A stretch of 64,000 bases of DNA from Mrakia gelida (GCA_024345305.1 BRON01000009.1:248001-312000), one strand, 5' to 3'. Counted from the stretch's first letter, positions 37,198-49,507 are shown. Translations and numbers: made by a program. Notes: a model not told the origin generated them from the sequence alone.

Positions 37198-39650
37198 ATG
37201 GCTTCTCCTCAGATTTATGCAACCGCTGAACATCCATACTCGACCCTCCCAGAAACGACCGAGCCCAACCGTGCGTCTTCGTTTCGACGACGTCGCTCTC
37301 GTCCGCTTCGCCCTCTCCCTTTCTTCGCTGACCTCGTCGTGTATATTCGATCTCCGTGCACAGTCGCCTACGCCGATCTCGTCAACATCGACCTCTCGAA
37401 GTTCGATGAGCCTGGAGGAAAGGAGGAACTTGCGAGGCAGTTGAAGGTGCGTCGTGTCGAGTTCTGCCCGTCGTCTCTCGAGATCGGATTTAGCCGAAGG
37501 GCTTCCTTCCTTCCGCTTTGCTAATACATCTTCCTTTTCTTATCTGACTTGCCTTGGCTCGATCTCATTTGTAGGACGGAGTGCACTCTGTTGGTGAGTC
37601 TCGTTCAACGACGCCGCTTTCGCTTGCTGGCTCGCCGCCGTCTTCTAGAGTGCGCTCTGACCTTCCGTCCTTTCCTCATTCGACCTATCAGGATTCTTCT
37701 ACGTCACCAACTTCGGCATATCGCAGGAACGCGTCGACAAGCAGTTCGCTATCGGGAAGGAGGTACGTTCGCCTTTCTCGACTGCCTCGATCCTCGTCGT
37801 CGTCCTCGACGCTCTCTTCGTTGCTCTTGCTGACCTTCTCCCCCCCCTTCGCCCACCTTAGTTCTTCGATCTCTCTCTCGAGGAGAAGGCCAAGTTTGCT
37901 GCAGATCACGCCAATGGTTCGTCGCTTGTTGGACGCAGCCTCCCTGAGTCGACTGGAATCTGACCTCGTCTTCCGCCCTCTCGCTCTACACAACACATCA
38001 TTCTAGGAGGCTACAACGGTTACACCGGACGAGGATTGAAGCAGTGAGCAATCAAAAGAAAGACGGAGAGGGGAAAGATGGAACGAAACTGACCTCGCTC
38101 GATGCGTCGACCTTCCAGCTTCACCGATCAAGAGAAGACCTCCGCTTCGCCTTCCCAGCTTCGAAACATCGAAGTCCTGAACATCCCCAAGTTCGTTCCC
38201 AAGTTCGACGAGCATCACTCCCATCATCCTGCGCCTGTCGTCGCCAACTCGGAGGAGATCAAGCGATTCGGAAAGGTGAGGGGTCGACGCGTCGTCTTTC
38301 TCCCCAGTCTTGTCCTCTCGGGTCCTGACCTTCCTCTTTCTCGCCTCGCCCGCAGGACGTCCATCACAACGTCACCGAGAAGCTTCTCGTCCTCTTTGCG
38401 CTCGTCTTGGAGCTGGAGGACGAACAGTACTTCGTCAAGCGTCACCAGTACGAGGAGGACAGCGAGGATCGTGAGTTCTCGCTCCTTTGTCTTTCCTTGC
38501 GAACTTCCGTCAGCTGACTCATTGCAACTTCTCATCTTTAGACTTGAGGTACATGAAGTACAAGGCTCGCACTCACGAGGAGAACGAGGAAGCGAAGGGA
38601 CTCTACACCGTGAGTTTTTGCTCGTGCTCGTCTCAGACTTCGCGACGACGAACTTCGAGGCTGATTCGCCTTCTCCCCTCTTCGCGCCCATCCAGGCCGG
38701 TCACACGTGAGCTCGTCTTCTACCTTCTCTCTCATATTCGAGCTGACCGGAGTCACCCCTCCATTTTCCCCAGCGATCTCGGATCCGTCACGCTCCTCTT
38801 CCGCCAACCCGTCTTGGGATTGTGAGTCGCTTCTTTTTCGCTCTTTCGAAGTTCGAATCTTCGAGGGCTGACTTCAACCTTCACCTTCACTACACAGGCA
38901 AGTCCTCGCCCACGACGGTACCTGGCACTTCGTCAAACCTCTCGCTGGATCTATCAGTAAGTTTCTAAACTCCTCGAAACCCAACGACGCGTCAAGACCT
39001 GACCTCTCTCTCCCGTTCTTTTCAGCCGTCAATATCGCCGACACTCTTCAACTCCTCTCTGGAACCTACCTCAAGTCTTCTGTCCACCGAGTCGTCGCTC
39101 CTCAGCCTGATCAAGCTCATCTCGATCGACTTGGAGTCGTGAGTTTCGCTTTTTCTCGTCGCCGACGCGTCTTCGATCCTCCCGCACAGCTGACTTTCTC
39201 CCCTCCCTCCGCTTTCGCAGCTCTACTTCGCTCGACCCAACAACAACGTTCTTGTCAAAGCCGTCGAGGACTCTCCCGTTCTCACTGCCGAAGGTCTCTA
39301 CGAGAAAGTCAAGGACGAAGCTTGGGAGAAGGAGCCCATCACCGTCGAGAGTCAGTCCCGTCGCCCCCTCTCGCTCTCGTCTCTTCCTCTCTTCTTCTTG
39401 AGCTGACCGTTCGGAATTCCATTTCGCTATGGTCAGCGTGGGTTAAGGAGAAACAGAAGTTCATCTTCAGTCAGAAAGCTCGAGAGCGCTACGAGACGAG
39501 TCAGTTCGGCGCGACCGAGAAGGGAGAGGAGAGGAAGGATCTTGAATACAAGGTCGCTGGAATCCCCGTCAAGGTCTACGTAAGTCATAATTGCTTCATC
39601 TTGTTACTCGAACAAGGCTGACTCTTCTTCGTTTCGATTGACAGACGTAA
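37198..39650 (+). CDS. 2-oxoglutarate/Fe(II)-dependent dioxygenase (isopenicillin-N-synthase-like)
   Basis: Sixteen exons: 37198..37270, 37364..37446, 37575..37593, 37692..37762, 37862..37916, 38007..38043, 38119..38275, 38356..38470, 38542..38609, 38696..38706, 38774..38821, 38898..38956, 39026..39138, 39221..39350, 39437..39579, 39645..39650; 395 residues. An N-terminal DIOX_N-like part (VNIDLSKFD, HSVGFFYVTNFGISQERVDK, FFDLSLEEKAKFAADH) precedes the jelly-roll core. Iron ligands are the HTD of AGHTDLGSVTLLFRQ and the His of LKSSVHRVVAPQ, whose Arg would bind 2-oxoglutarate. An 11-nt exon (38696..38706) carries the first His. The family oxidises small molecules; plant and fungal members act on hormones, alkaloids or antibiotics. 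The substrate here is unknown. The last exon has a single sense codon and the stop. Confidence 0.9.
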
Positions 39651-39915
39651 ACGACGAGCGAGCGACGCGCGCGTCTCGACCTTTCATGGTCGATCTTTCC
39701 CACTTCTCTTCTAACGACCTCCTTTATGACAATGGCTTTCGACTCTTCACCCTCGCTCGCGTACGCAAAACCGAAAAAGAAGGAAGAAGATCAGAACTGG
39801 AGCTGACGAGCGACGAGCGAGCAAGAACCGAAAACAAGTCCATCTCGAGATCAAACAGGCACGAAAGTAGTATATGTAGAAGAGAAGCTAGTCCTACCCA
39901 AAACCATCCACCAAC
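39651..39915. other. Convergent spacer, dioxygenase and VTC4
   Basis: About 265 nt hold the two 3' ends. No coding signal is seen. Confidence 0.4.
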
Positions 39916-42900
39916 TCAAAACTCCCTCAGACGAAGAACGAAGTTCGTCCCGATAGCGAAAAGAACCAAGACTCCGAGCATCGAGGGTCCGTAAGGGTCG
40001 TGGTACCTCGCGTCGCGTCGCTGAAGAAACGAGGGGAAGGAAGGGCGAGTCAGCAAGATGGGACAGATGAAAGAAGAGAGAAATGGATGGCTGCTCACCT
40101 TCCTCAACGAGATGGCTCGGTACAAGAAGACTCCGGCGCTGTAGGCGACGGCGACGAGGGCGCAGATGGTGAAGGCGAAAGCCGAGTAGACTCCAGCGGT
40201 GTCTTTCATGGGAACGAAGTTGAGGAGACCGGTAGCGATGGTGGCGAGAAGGACGGCAAAGTGGAGCCATTTGAGGAAGGTTCGCTGCGAGGAGGAAAGA
40301 GGAGAGGAGAAAAGTCAGCGGACGAGAGCCTCGAGACGAAACGAAACGGTTAGGTCGACGACGAACCTCGTTGGCGAAGATGACCTGGAGGGAAAGAGAT
40401 CGGAAGTCAGTGACGACCTCGAGTACAGATGGAGAGAGAGTGGAGGGAAGAAACTTACCTTAGGCTCAATCCGCACGGGCACCGAGATCCTCTTCCCAGC
40501 AGGAGCGTTGAATCGAATCATCTCGGGTTCAGGCTCAATCTCCTCGTCGTTCTCTCCCCTCGCCTCAGCCTCCTCCCTCTGCTGCTTCGTGTGGAAGAGC
40601 TTCGACAGTCCCAGCGAGTCCAACATCGACGAGTACTTGGTGTCGAACTGCCTCGATCCAGCGAGAGGATCGACGTGGAATCCTCGCTCCCTCTCCTCCG
40701 TCGACTTGTAAGGTCGAACCGTCGTGTCGGACGCGTTGGGTATCGACGAAGGGTTCTCTCCGTTGGCGAATCGAGCCTCGGCTTCCTCCCTGAGCTTGTT
40801 CTCTCGGAAGAGACGAGCCTCGTTGTGTTCGATTTGGGATCCTTCGGGGAGGTTGACGCGTCGAGCTTCGTCCGAAGCGGTGACGAGCTTAGTGTAGACT
40901 TCCTCGTCGCTCTGCTCTCCGTCCGAGACGGGTTCGTGGTAGATGTGCTCGGCCTCGAGGGTTTGAGGAGAGTCGGTAACGGGGGAGGTGTTGGAGGAAC
41001 CAGCGGCGGAGGAAGAGGTGTGAGGACGATGGATGTCGACCTTTCCGTGTCGAGACTCTTTTCGGATGTCGATGTCCATCTGGAAAATAAGTAAACGAGA
41101 GTGTCAGCTACAAGATCAAGATGCGAGACGACCGAGGCTGAGGGAAGGACGCACCTGAGGAAGCCAGAAGGGAATGAGAGCAACTCGTTCGGGAAGAAGG
41201 GTCGCACATCCGTGGATGAACTAAGGGAAGAAGAGAGGGAAGGAAGAAGGCAGAGTCAGTCCCGATCTCGAGAGCTCGAGGAAGAGAGGATGGACAGCTA
41301 GCTCACCTTCGAGAACTTGGGGATAGCCTCGACGAGATGACTCGCGACGAGATCTCGAACCCACTCTGGAGGCTCCTGACCCATCTGAGTCTGAAGCTTG
41401 ACCTCCAAAACGGCGTATGGGAAGGCGGTCGAGTCCTCCTTAGCGATCTGATCGAAGGGAGGGTTGATTCCGATGTCGGTTCGACGCCAGTTTCCGTTCG
41501 TTCGATCGTGGCCGTCGAAGTTGTCCTCTCGAACCATGGTGAGCTCGGTGTCGAGCGAGATTCGGACTCGAGCGTCTCCGGGGAGCTGGAAAGCGGTTCG
41601 GTTGTAGAAGGATCGCATGACTGGAAGATACGTGGAAGAACAAAGAGGAGAGCGTCAGACGAGCTCCGCGTGAGACGCGTGGAATCGAGCCGATTGAAGG
41701 AGGAATAAGTAGACTGACCAGGTCGAAGCTTCCTCGTCTGAATCGCGTACTGAATCTCGTTCGCCAGCCTCTTGACCTTCTCGACGTCCTTGGGATCCTT
41801 TCCCTTCGCCTTCGCAGCGGCGTCCAGCTGATCGTCCATCGTCATTCGACCGTGAAGGAAGTTGTTGAGCTCTCCCTCCTTGATGACGAAACGTTCCTTG
41901 ACACTCTTCTCTCCAGTCCAATCCTCTCGATGGGTTTTCCTCTCGACGAAGATCTGGGAATAAGAGAGCGAAGAGGGTCAGTCCAAAGACGAGAGTGTTT
42001 CAAGGTCAAGAGAAAAGGTGGAGAGAAGTCGCAACGAACCTGCTTGGTGTCCATTCCTCCGTACCATCGCATTCGGATAGCCTCGGCTCCCTCGGTCTTC
42101 TCCAGTCGACCAAGGTAGAGCTCGAGATCGTCGTTGTCGAAGTAGATGGAAGTGATGGCGGCGTCGGAAGGGTCGAAGTCCTTGTTCGAGTCGAAGACTG
42201 CGAGGGAAACCGACGAAGGTCAGCTCTCGGCGTCTCGCGATGTTCGGTGATGGAGGCTCGACTCACCGAGCACAGGAAGGTGCTTCAAGATGTTGAGCTT
42301 GAGCTGAACGATGTTGTCTTGATGAACCTGAAAGAAGGGAGAGAAAGTCGTCGGCGTCAGCGTCAAGCCTTCGCGTCGCTTCCTCCTCGCTTCATCTCCT
42401 CCTCACGCAAGATCCATGCCTCGACGCCAGCTTTCCTAAATCACGAGGGATATACAAAACGGAACGAGAAGAAACAAGACCTCAACTCACCCAGTACTTG
42501 GTCGTCTGCCTGACAAACGCGTTCTGTCCTCCTCCAGCTCCCGAGTCTCCCTCCACGGGATGTCCTCTTGTTCGAACGAGGTCGTAGAGTTTCGACAGAC
42601 GAACGATGATGGAGTCGAAGTTGTACTTGTGGCTGTTGCAGGACGGTGGAGAGGGAAACGAGGTGGGAGAGGTTGTCAGCGACGTCGCTCGAACACGACG
42701 ACCCTCCTCGCGTCGACTGAGAGCCAGGACAGCGAGGATCCATGCCTCCGTCGGTTCTCGAGTGGCAGTCTGAATGGAACGCAGAACTCACAAAGGGGTC
42801 TTCTCGAGGAAATCTTGACTGAAGTTGGGCTTGAGATCCCAGCCGGTTTGTTTCTGAGAGGAGAAGAAATGTCGAGGTCAGCGGGAGAAGCGGGGATCTA

Positions 42901-44046
42901 AGGAGGAGAAGGAAGGACGAACGTCGTGCTTCTTGACGATCTTGATGAATCCACTGATTCAGAAGGAAAGGGAAAGAGAGTCAGAGATGACGTCTGCGAG
43001 CTCGAGACGACGGCGAAGCAAGGAAGGAGGACGAAGAGCTGCTCACGTGTAGTTGAGCTTCGTGAACAGAGCAAGATCGTGAACGTCGGCGACCAAGATG
43101 GCGACTGAACGGAACAAACACGGAAGCAAGGTGAGCACGAAGCCTGGAGAGCAGGCATCGGAGGGAGGGAGAGAGAGGCGGAGAGTTGAACGAAGCTCAC
43201 CTTCCTCCTCCAAACTTCTAAACTTCTCCTCCACAGCATCAACGCTTCCATCGTCGCTATCGTCGTCGTCATCATCATCGTCGTCGCTTCCATCGTCTGA
43301 TCCTCCGGGGACGATGAACTTTGACTGTTGAGCCTCGAGCTCGTCGGCCTCGTCGTCGATAAGGAGGTTGGGGTCGGCGGTGAGTCGAGTGACGGTGTGC
43401 TCAGCGTTTCGAATTCGACGAGCGAGCTCCTTAGCCTGGACACCAGATATAGAGATCAAGCAGAGGATGGTCAGCTTCACGTTCGATGCTTTGAGGAAGA
43501 GGTAGAGGAGGGAGGAAGGGAACGTACCTTCTGGTCTTGGAAACCAGCTACCTTGTCGAGCTCTGTCTCGATCTCTCTGATGAACTCGCACTCGTCAACG
43601 TCCGTCCAATCGCGTCCGTCGTCAGTTCGCTTCTTGAGGAACTTCTTGAGACCCTTGTAGTCAAGATACTGAGAGAAGAGAGTCGAGAGAGAGGGGGAAG
43701 GAGGGAGGTCAGCTTCAAGCGAGGAGGGAAGGGAAGGACGGCGGCGGGACGAGTGCGGGAAAGAACGAACGTAGTGCTGCCACTCTGGTAGAACACAAGG
43801 GGTAGAAGTCAGCTCTGAGGAGTCTCGACATCAAGAGGTAGACTGTGAACTTACCAGGATAGAGAGAGCTGGCGATTCGCAGACCTGAAGGGAAGAAAAA
43901 GAAGGGAGAGGGAAGGAGCGAGAGCGAGGTGAGCTCCGCTGTTTCTGTTTGACTTCCCTTCCCTGAGCTCCTACAGACCCTTCCGCAGAAGCTGGCAACT
44001 CAAGCGAGATACAGGGATCTAGAGCCTCGTACTCACCGAACTTCAT
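39916..44046 (-). CDS. VTC4: Vacuolar transporter chaperone 4, polyphosphate polymerase
   Basis: Makes polyphosphate from ATP and moves it into the vacuole as part of the VTC complex. Eighteen exons, complement(39916..40020, 40099..40284, 40367..40384, 40459..41079, 41155..41220, 41307..41620, 41719..41953, 42040..42197, 42267..42327, 42491..42632, 42792..42853, 42923..42953, 43047..43104, 43201..43435, 43528..43668, 43771..43784, 43855..43884, 44037..44046); 828 residues. N-terminal SPX domain: [46 protein letters not shown]. It contains an Asp/Ser-rich loop ([18 protein letters not shown]). Tunnel-domain residues are intact: [20 protein letters not shown] (R-x-R), [16 protein letters not shown] (Lys), RISLDTEL and YAVLEVKLQ. 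Three membrane helices close the protein, e.g. [20 protein letters not shown]. The intact catalytic residues favour VTC4 over VTC2/3. The first three exons are 10, 30 and 14 nt. Confidence 0.95.
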
Positions 44047-44573
44047 GATGAGGAAGAGAGGAGAGGAGGAAGCGGGCTGATGGTTGAAAGCGAAAAGGGA
44101 AGAGGAGGGAGGGGAAGGGAGGACAGACGAGCTCCCCGGACTCGCTCTCGCGCACGCACGTTTCGTCCCAAAGAGAACCTCGCTCAACGAATTCTACGAG
44201 TCGGAACAAAAAATTGAGTGCGGGAAGGGAAGGTCAAAGATTGAGAAGACAGAGACCTCGAGAAGAGCGGGCGAGAAAACCTTCGCGGAGGAAGAGGGGA
44301 GGGCTGAAGCGAGTCCTTCGCGTTTGGTCGTCTCTCCGAGTCTGCGACCACGACTCGGATGCAACGAGCTTCTTAGACGTGAGCGTCTTGATATAGCAGC
44401 GACCAGCTTTTACGAGCATCTGTTTCTGAGCTGCAGCAGCGGCTGAGAAAGCGGCCGGCAGCGAAGCCTCGTCCCGCGACTCTTCGAGATCCGACGCGTC
44501 GTCCTCTCCCGCTCTCTCTCCCAGCCGAGTCCTCGGGCACCGTCTTCACTACACATACCATCTTCCTCACTGA
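44047..44573 (-). other. Spacer upstream of VTC4
   Basis: About 530 nt between the VTC4 start and the end of the ANCHR-like gene, both on the minus strand. A GACGCGTC palindrome is at about 44493. Short open frames lack motifs. It is most likely the VTC4 promoter and 5' UTR. Confidence 0.4.
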
Positions 44574-45647
44574 CTACCCTTTCCCACCTCCAATCCACTT
44601 CTTCGATCTATGCCTCCTCATCTCCTCCTGCCCTTCTCCCTCATGTCCCTCAACAAAACACTTTGAGCAGTATCGATCCCCGTCGCACCCTGAGCACACG
44701 AGGGTCGCGTCTTGATTACAGATACCTACCAAGAAGAGGCGAGCAAGAGGAAGAGAGCGAGCGGTCAGTCTCAGTCTCGGAAGAGGACGAGGCCAGCTCT
44801 CGACGCGTCGTGGAACTCACAACACCAAGACTCAAGGTCGTCATCTCGACTCGCATCGAATCCAGGTATTATGAAAGGTTTTGGAGCTCCCTTCCCTAAG
44901 ATCGGAGGAGCTCCCGGAGCATTGAGGGGTGTTTTGGGGAGGGGAGGAGCTGAGGAAGCGGAGAGGGAGAATAGGCGGTCGAACGCTGCTGTGTTGGAGG
45001 GTCCTGCTTCGGTTGCTGGCGGAGGAGGAGGTGGGAGATGGGTTGGAGAGGATAGGGAGGAGAGTAGGGATGCGAAGTCTGTTGGTTTCGACGGGGTGGA
45101 TGAGGTTGGAGGGAGGTCTGAAGGAGGTGGCGGGGGAGGGGAGGGAGGAGGAGATGGGTCGAGCAGAGCTTCGTCCTGAGCTTGCGAGACGATGAGAGTT
45201 TCGTCGAACTGGGAGTCCTCCTCCTCTGCCTCGTCTTCGGATCCATGAGGGGAGTGAGAGAGGTCTGTTGATGGTTCGTCGACCCAGAGGGAAGCTTCTC
45301 CGAGAGCATCTTGGATGGCTCTCGAGAGATCTTGATCGTCGGCCTTTTCTGCTGGAGGTGGTAGACTTGAATCCGTTTCGGGAAGCGAGGACTCGGAGAA
45401 GGTTGCTAGGTAGGCGGCGACCTGATTTGAAGGGCGAGCTCAGCTTTGGATGGATAGTTCTACGACGAACAGAAGAGGAGGGAAGGAAGGAACGAGCTCA
45501 ACACACCTCTGGATCTTCCTCCTCCTCGTCCTTCACCACCTCCTTCGCCGGCTGAGTAGCAGCAGCAGCAGCCTCCGCCCTCTCCCTCGAGCTAGCCTTC
45601 AGAGCCTTGAATCTCTTGAGGAGCAAATCTTCATCGTCCGAGCTCAT
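44574..45647 (-). CDS. ANCHR/ZFYVE19-like zinc-finger protein
   Basis: Exons complement(44574..44725, 44821..45421, 45507..45647) give 297 residues. The N-terminus [20 protein letters not shown] is acidic and helical, like the MIT-interacting-type start of ANCHR proteins. The middle is Pro/Ser-rich and disordered, with a motif SFSPTPL-like repeat absent. The C-terminus carries a tight cysteine cluster spanning the last intron: [20 protein letters not shown] followed by [16 protein letters not shown], with paired C-x2-C units and a final His as in the zinc finger of ANCHR, which in animals delays abscission at the ESCRT-III/VPS4 step. The split Cys codon across the intron at 44725/44821 is what rebuilds the WCC start. 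Function in fungi is inference from the finger; the rest is not conserved by eye. Confidence 0.7.
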
Positions 45648-45772
45648 GTTGGTTGGTTGATGACGAGTGAACAAGGCCAAGTCCGCCGACGAAATCGAGC
45701 TCGTCCCTTTCCCTCCTTCTGCTCTTCTCTGCCCTCGAACCGTCACCCAGAATACAGATCTTCCAACGTCGT

Positions 45773-47294
45773 ATGGCCTCTCACTTTCGTATACCCCTCC
45801 TCTTCGGATTGCTCGCACTTCTGGGCTTGGTCGCAGCTCAAACGCCCAACTACACCTTTCCAAACTCAGGCTACGCTTCAACGACTTACTATACCTTAGG
45901 GCTCGATACCATCGCCGTGAGTCCTCCCTCGACTTTCTCCCTCACCCGTCAAATAGAGATAGCTTCAGTACTTCAGTAGGGGGACGAACAAGATGGCTGA
46001 GGTCGACAGAGTGGACGAGCGAGGCCTGCTCGGCGCGAAGGGAACCTCGAGCTCACCTCGCTTCCGATCCCTCTTCCATACGTCCAGGCCTGTGGATGCA
46101 AACCTTTATCAACTCACTATCCAACAGCAGCACTCTCTAGATCAGCGTACGGATCTCCAGCCTCCTACGGACCAGCGTGAGCTCTTTTCCTCAGCTTCTC
46201 TGCCTTCCCTTTGTCCTCCTCGCTCGACTCGATATCGATCTGACCTTCTTCTTTCCTCTCCTCTCTTCTCGCTCAGATGCGGTCTCTGCTTCAACATCAC
46301 CCTTCTCAACACCTTCCTTTCCAATCCTCCGTTCTACCCTCAAGTGAAACCCTGGGTCGTGCTCAAAATCACCGACTCGTGTCCTGATGGATCGGACTGG
46401 TGCGTCGCGTTTCTCGTTTCGTCTCGTCGCCTCGTTCACTTCCTGCCCTCCCAATCACTCCTTGGGCTCAATGACACTCTCGAGAGAACTGACTCTGGAT
46501 TGCTCTGCGTCTCCCCAGGTGCGGCGCCTCCCTCACGAAGAACAATTCAGCCGGTCATTACCTCAACTTCGATCTCGCTCAACCTTCCATCCCTGCTTCG
46601 TTTTACCCTTCCAACGCGACTTTATACGGCTGTAAGCTCCCTGAATATCAACCCACTCTCTCCTACCTTCTCTCTCCCGCAACTTTCCTCTCCCGTTTTC
46701 CCTCAAACGCGTCTTTCCTCACGCGCGTCTTTCCTCTCCTCTCCTCTTTCCGTCGCTGACCGCTATCCCCCTTCCACCCTCCCGCCTGTTCCCCTCAACT
46801 AGACACCGACTTCGGTGTCTGGAACGCAAGCTACTCTGTCGTCGGATGCCAGTACTGGGCCGGGTTCAATCAATCCGACGCGTTGGGGGAGGTGCTGAGT
46901 GAGTTCTCAGATAAATCGCGACGCGTCTCTTTCTCTCATCATTTGTCGCTCGCCTTTCTCCCTCTGCTCGTCCTTGGGTGAGACCATGATTCTGATGTCG
47001 GCCCTTTGCTCTTTTCCTTGACACTGACAGACTCAGGAGGATGTTGCCCAGCCGATCCGCTCGTGCGTCGCTTGATCTTTCCTCCCCTGCCTCCCGTCCT
47101 CTCCCAACCTTCCTCATCATCCCCGCCCTCTCCCACTAACCCACCTTCTTTCTGACTTGTTTCTTTGACAGGTTAACGGCTCCTGCCCAATCTACGTCTC
47201 CCCTTCCTCTGCTCTCCCCCAACGCGTCCCGTCGTTGTTCGCGTTTCTCGCGACTTCCCTTCCATCAATTCTCGGCTTGGTTCAGTTTTGGTAG
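45773..47294 (+). CDS. Secreted GH45/expansin-like double-psi barrel protein
   Basis: Exons 45773..45916, 46088..46176, 46277..46399, 46519..46631, 46803..46898, 47031..47062, 47172..47294 give 239 residues. A clear signal peptide (FRIPLLFGLLALLGLVAAQ) leads into NYTFPNSGYASTTYYTLGLD and the Cys-rich barrel: AACGCKPLS, GPACGLCFNITLL, KPWVVLKITDSCPDGSDWCG, GHYLNFDLAQPSIP, VVGCQYW and GGCCPADP. The pattern resembles endoglucanase-V-like and expansin/loosenin-like proteins that act on plant or fungal wall glucans. I cannot see the full GH45 catalytic Asp set, so enzymatic activity is uncertain. Several N-x-S/T sites are present. The C-terminus is hydrophobic (PSLFAFLATSLPSILGLVQF), which could signal a GPI anchor or a membrane tail. 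Confidence 0.75.
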
Positions 47295-47651
47295 ACTAGA
47301 CCAACGTTGTTCCTTCTTCATTTTCTCGCTCGGAACGTTCTCGGATCAGCTCGCTTTGCTTTACTTCGGTAGACTATCGTTCGGCCGTCGCGTCTTTTTG
47401 GATCAGCTTCGTTTCTTCGCTTTCGCTCGACATACCTTATCCACGCTCCCCTTTCTCCTCCGTTACCTCCTTTTCAACGACTCTCCTCTCTCTCTCTCTG
47501 CTATCTTAACGACCCCTTTCACGCTCCTAAACCTAGAAACAGCTTCCTTTCTCTTCCTCGCGAACGCGTCGCGTTTCTTCTCTCCTTTGATCGTTCGTTA
47601 GAGTCATCAATCCCCTCCCCTCCTCCTCTTCCTCTCTCCCCCACATCCCAT
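47295..47651. other. Convergent spacer, GH45-like and MED6
   Basis: About 360 nt, T/C-rich, between two converging genes. It has no supported exon and holds both 3' UTRs. Confidence 0.4.
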
Positions 47652-49223
47652 CTAACTCCCACCAGCAGGCGTCCCAGCCTGACTCCCTCCTTGCCCTCCT
47701 CCCGTCCCCCCTCCCCCTCCTTGCGCCGTCGCAGTCTTCCTCCTCTTCTTCTTCCCTCCTCCCCCTCCCCCACCCCCACCTCCCTCTTCCGGACTCCCTC
47801 TATTCTTCGTACTATTCGGCGGCGTAGGGACCATCCCACCCGGTCCTCCCGTACTAGCAGGTGTATTCCTCCTCGAGTCGGTGTACGAGTTGAGGAAGCT
47901 TGGTGTGCCCGCGGAGGGAGTCCCTCCACCTATGTAGGAGGGTGTGCGGCCTCCCAGAGACCCATGGCCGTATTGGGAGGAGGATGAAGGGTTGAGGTTG
48001 GGAGCGGGAGCTGGAGCGGTGGAGGAAGAGGCGAGGAGGAGGGGTAGGGAGGAGAGGGTTGTGCGGAGGGAGAGGAGGAGGGATTGGGATTGGGTTGGGT
48101 TGGAGTCGGAGGAGGGACGTTTGGGTTGGGAGGTGGGGTTGCCTGATGGGGTGGATGGACCTGGTGCTGGGGAGTCTGCAGCGCCGGTCGTGTGGGGTTG
48201 GGAGGCTGAGGGTTCGGAGGGAGCAGGGAGGAGGGTTGGAGCGGTCGTTTTGGACAGGACGAACTGGGATTCCGAGCGTGGGTTGAAGGGGGAGGCGGTT
48301 GTGAGGGTTGAGTGGAGGAGTTGGAGTGAGGATTGGATGGAGGTTACTGCTACGGTCTGCCAGCAATCAACAGCGAAATCGAGAGAGGTGAGTTTGGGGA
48401 GGGGAAGGGACGCGAGGGAGATGAGAAGGCGAAGAAGATGGACACGAACGAGACGTGAAGAAAGCAACGAATGAAGATCCTGAGCTTGATAGATACTATT
48501 GTTGACGATGAAGTAGGCAGCAATCGGTGAAGCTTCGCGTCCCGTACCAAACGCAAAACAAGACGAAGATGGTGAGCTCGCTCGTCTCCTTCCCTCCCCT
48601 CCCTCCCCTTCGTCCGTCCGTTCACTCACCTTCCGTCGGACTGAACCTCTCCCTCTTATGGATGATAAACAAACTCGGCGGTGACCTCGCATGTACCAGT
48701 GCGAATTCAACTCCGGTGAATTTCCTACCAACCCCACAACCCAAACGATCAGCTCTCGTTCTCCCCCCTTCCCTCAGTTGGGTGATTCGGAGCTCACTTC
48801 AAATCCTCCTCCTCATCCCCTTCTTCCTGTCTCTGGATGGTATGCATCCTCTGCATCTTGAGGATCTCATTAGAGCATTGCTTGTCGTAGTAAGGGGATT
48901 GTTGGAAGTAGGCAAGCCTGCGAGACGAGGGAAGGGGAGGGGAGGAAGGTGAGCTCGTTCGTTCTTCGTTCGTTCGCACTCGTCGTCTCTGATGCCCTGC
49001 ACGTCTTCCTACTCAAAAGGAGCGTTAGACACGCACGCATTCTTCTCATTCAGAGGTCCCAGAGCCTGACGAACGAAACCCCAAACGAACGCGACGGAGT
49101 CAGCTCGAGCGAACGAAAGGAAGGGAGGAAGGACGAAGGAGAGTGCGAGCTGACCTCTATCCACTCCGGGTAAAACCAGATCATCTTGCTGAGATCAGCG
49201 GCGGGAGGTTCATGGTCCGACAT
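47652..49223 (-). CDS. MED6: Mediator complex subunit 6
   Basis: Head-module subunit of Mediator, which links activators to RNA polymerase II. Exons complement(47652..48356, 48450..48532, 48630..48724, 48798..48917, 49037..49065, 49155..49223) give 366 residues. The conserved N-terminal domain is complete: DLSKMIWFYPEWIEALGPLN, ALAYFQQSPYYDKQCSNEIL, QRMHTIQRQEEG, KKFTGVEFALVHARSPPSLF, IIHKRERFSP and AAYFIVNNSIYQAQDLHSLL. The C-terminal ~235 residues are low complexity (Pro/Ser/Thr, then a Gly-rich run and KKKRRK), as in other fungal MED6 tails but longer. The first ATG gives MSDHEPPAADLSKM. The gene sits 284 nt downstream of CDC23 on the same strand. Confidence 0.94.
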
Positions 49224-49507
49224 GCGAGCGAGAGGAGGCGAGGTGGGGTGAACAGGCCTCTGGGTTGGTTGTTGGAGAGGAAGCGAAAGACGACCGGCGA
49301 GCTTCGAGATGGAGTTTCGTTTCGGAGAGCTTCGGTTAGGACTTTTTCTCGTCCGTCGTCGTGCGTGAAGATCTATTCTCGGGCTGAGTTGAATCTGTAA
49401 GAGACAGTCAGATATGATCGTAAGTCCCAAGTATGGATACGTAAACAAACGAGGTGTGAGACCGAAATGAAACGAAACGCGTCCTCGACCCTCCCCTCGT
49501 TCCCTCC

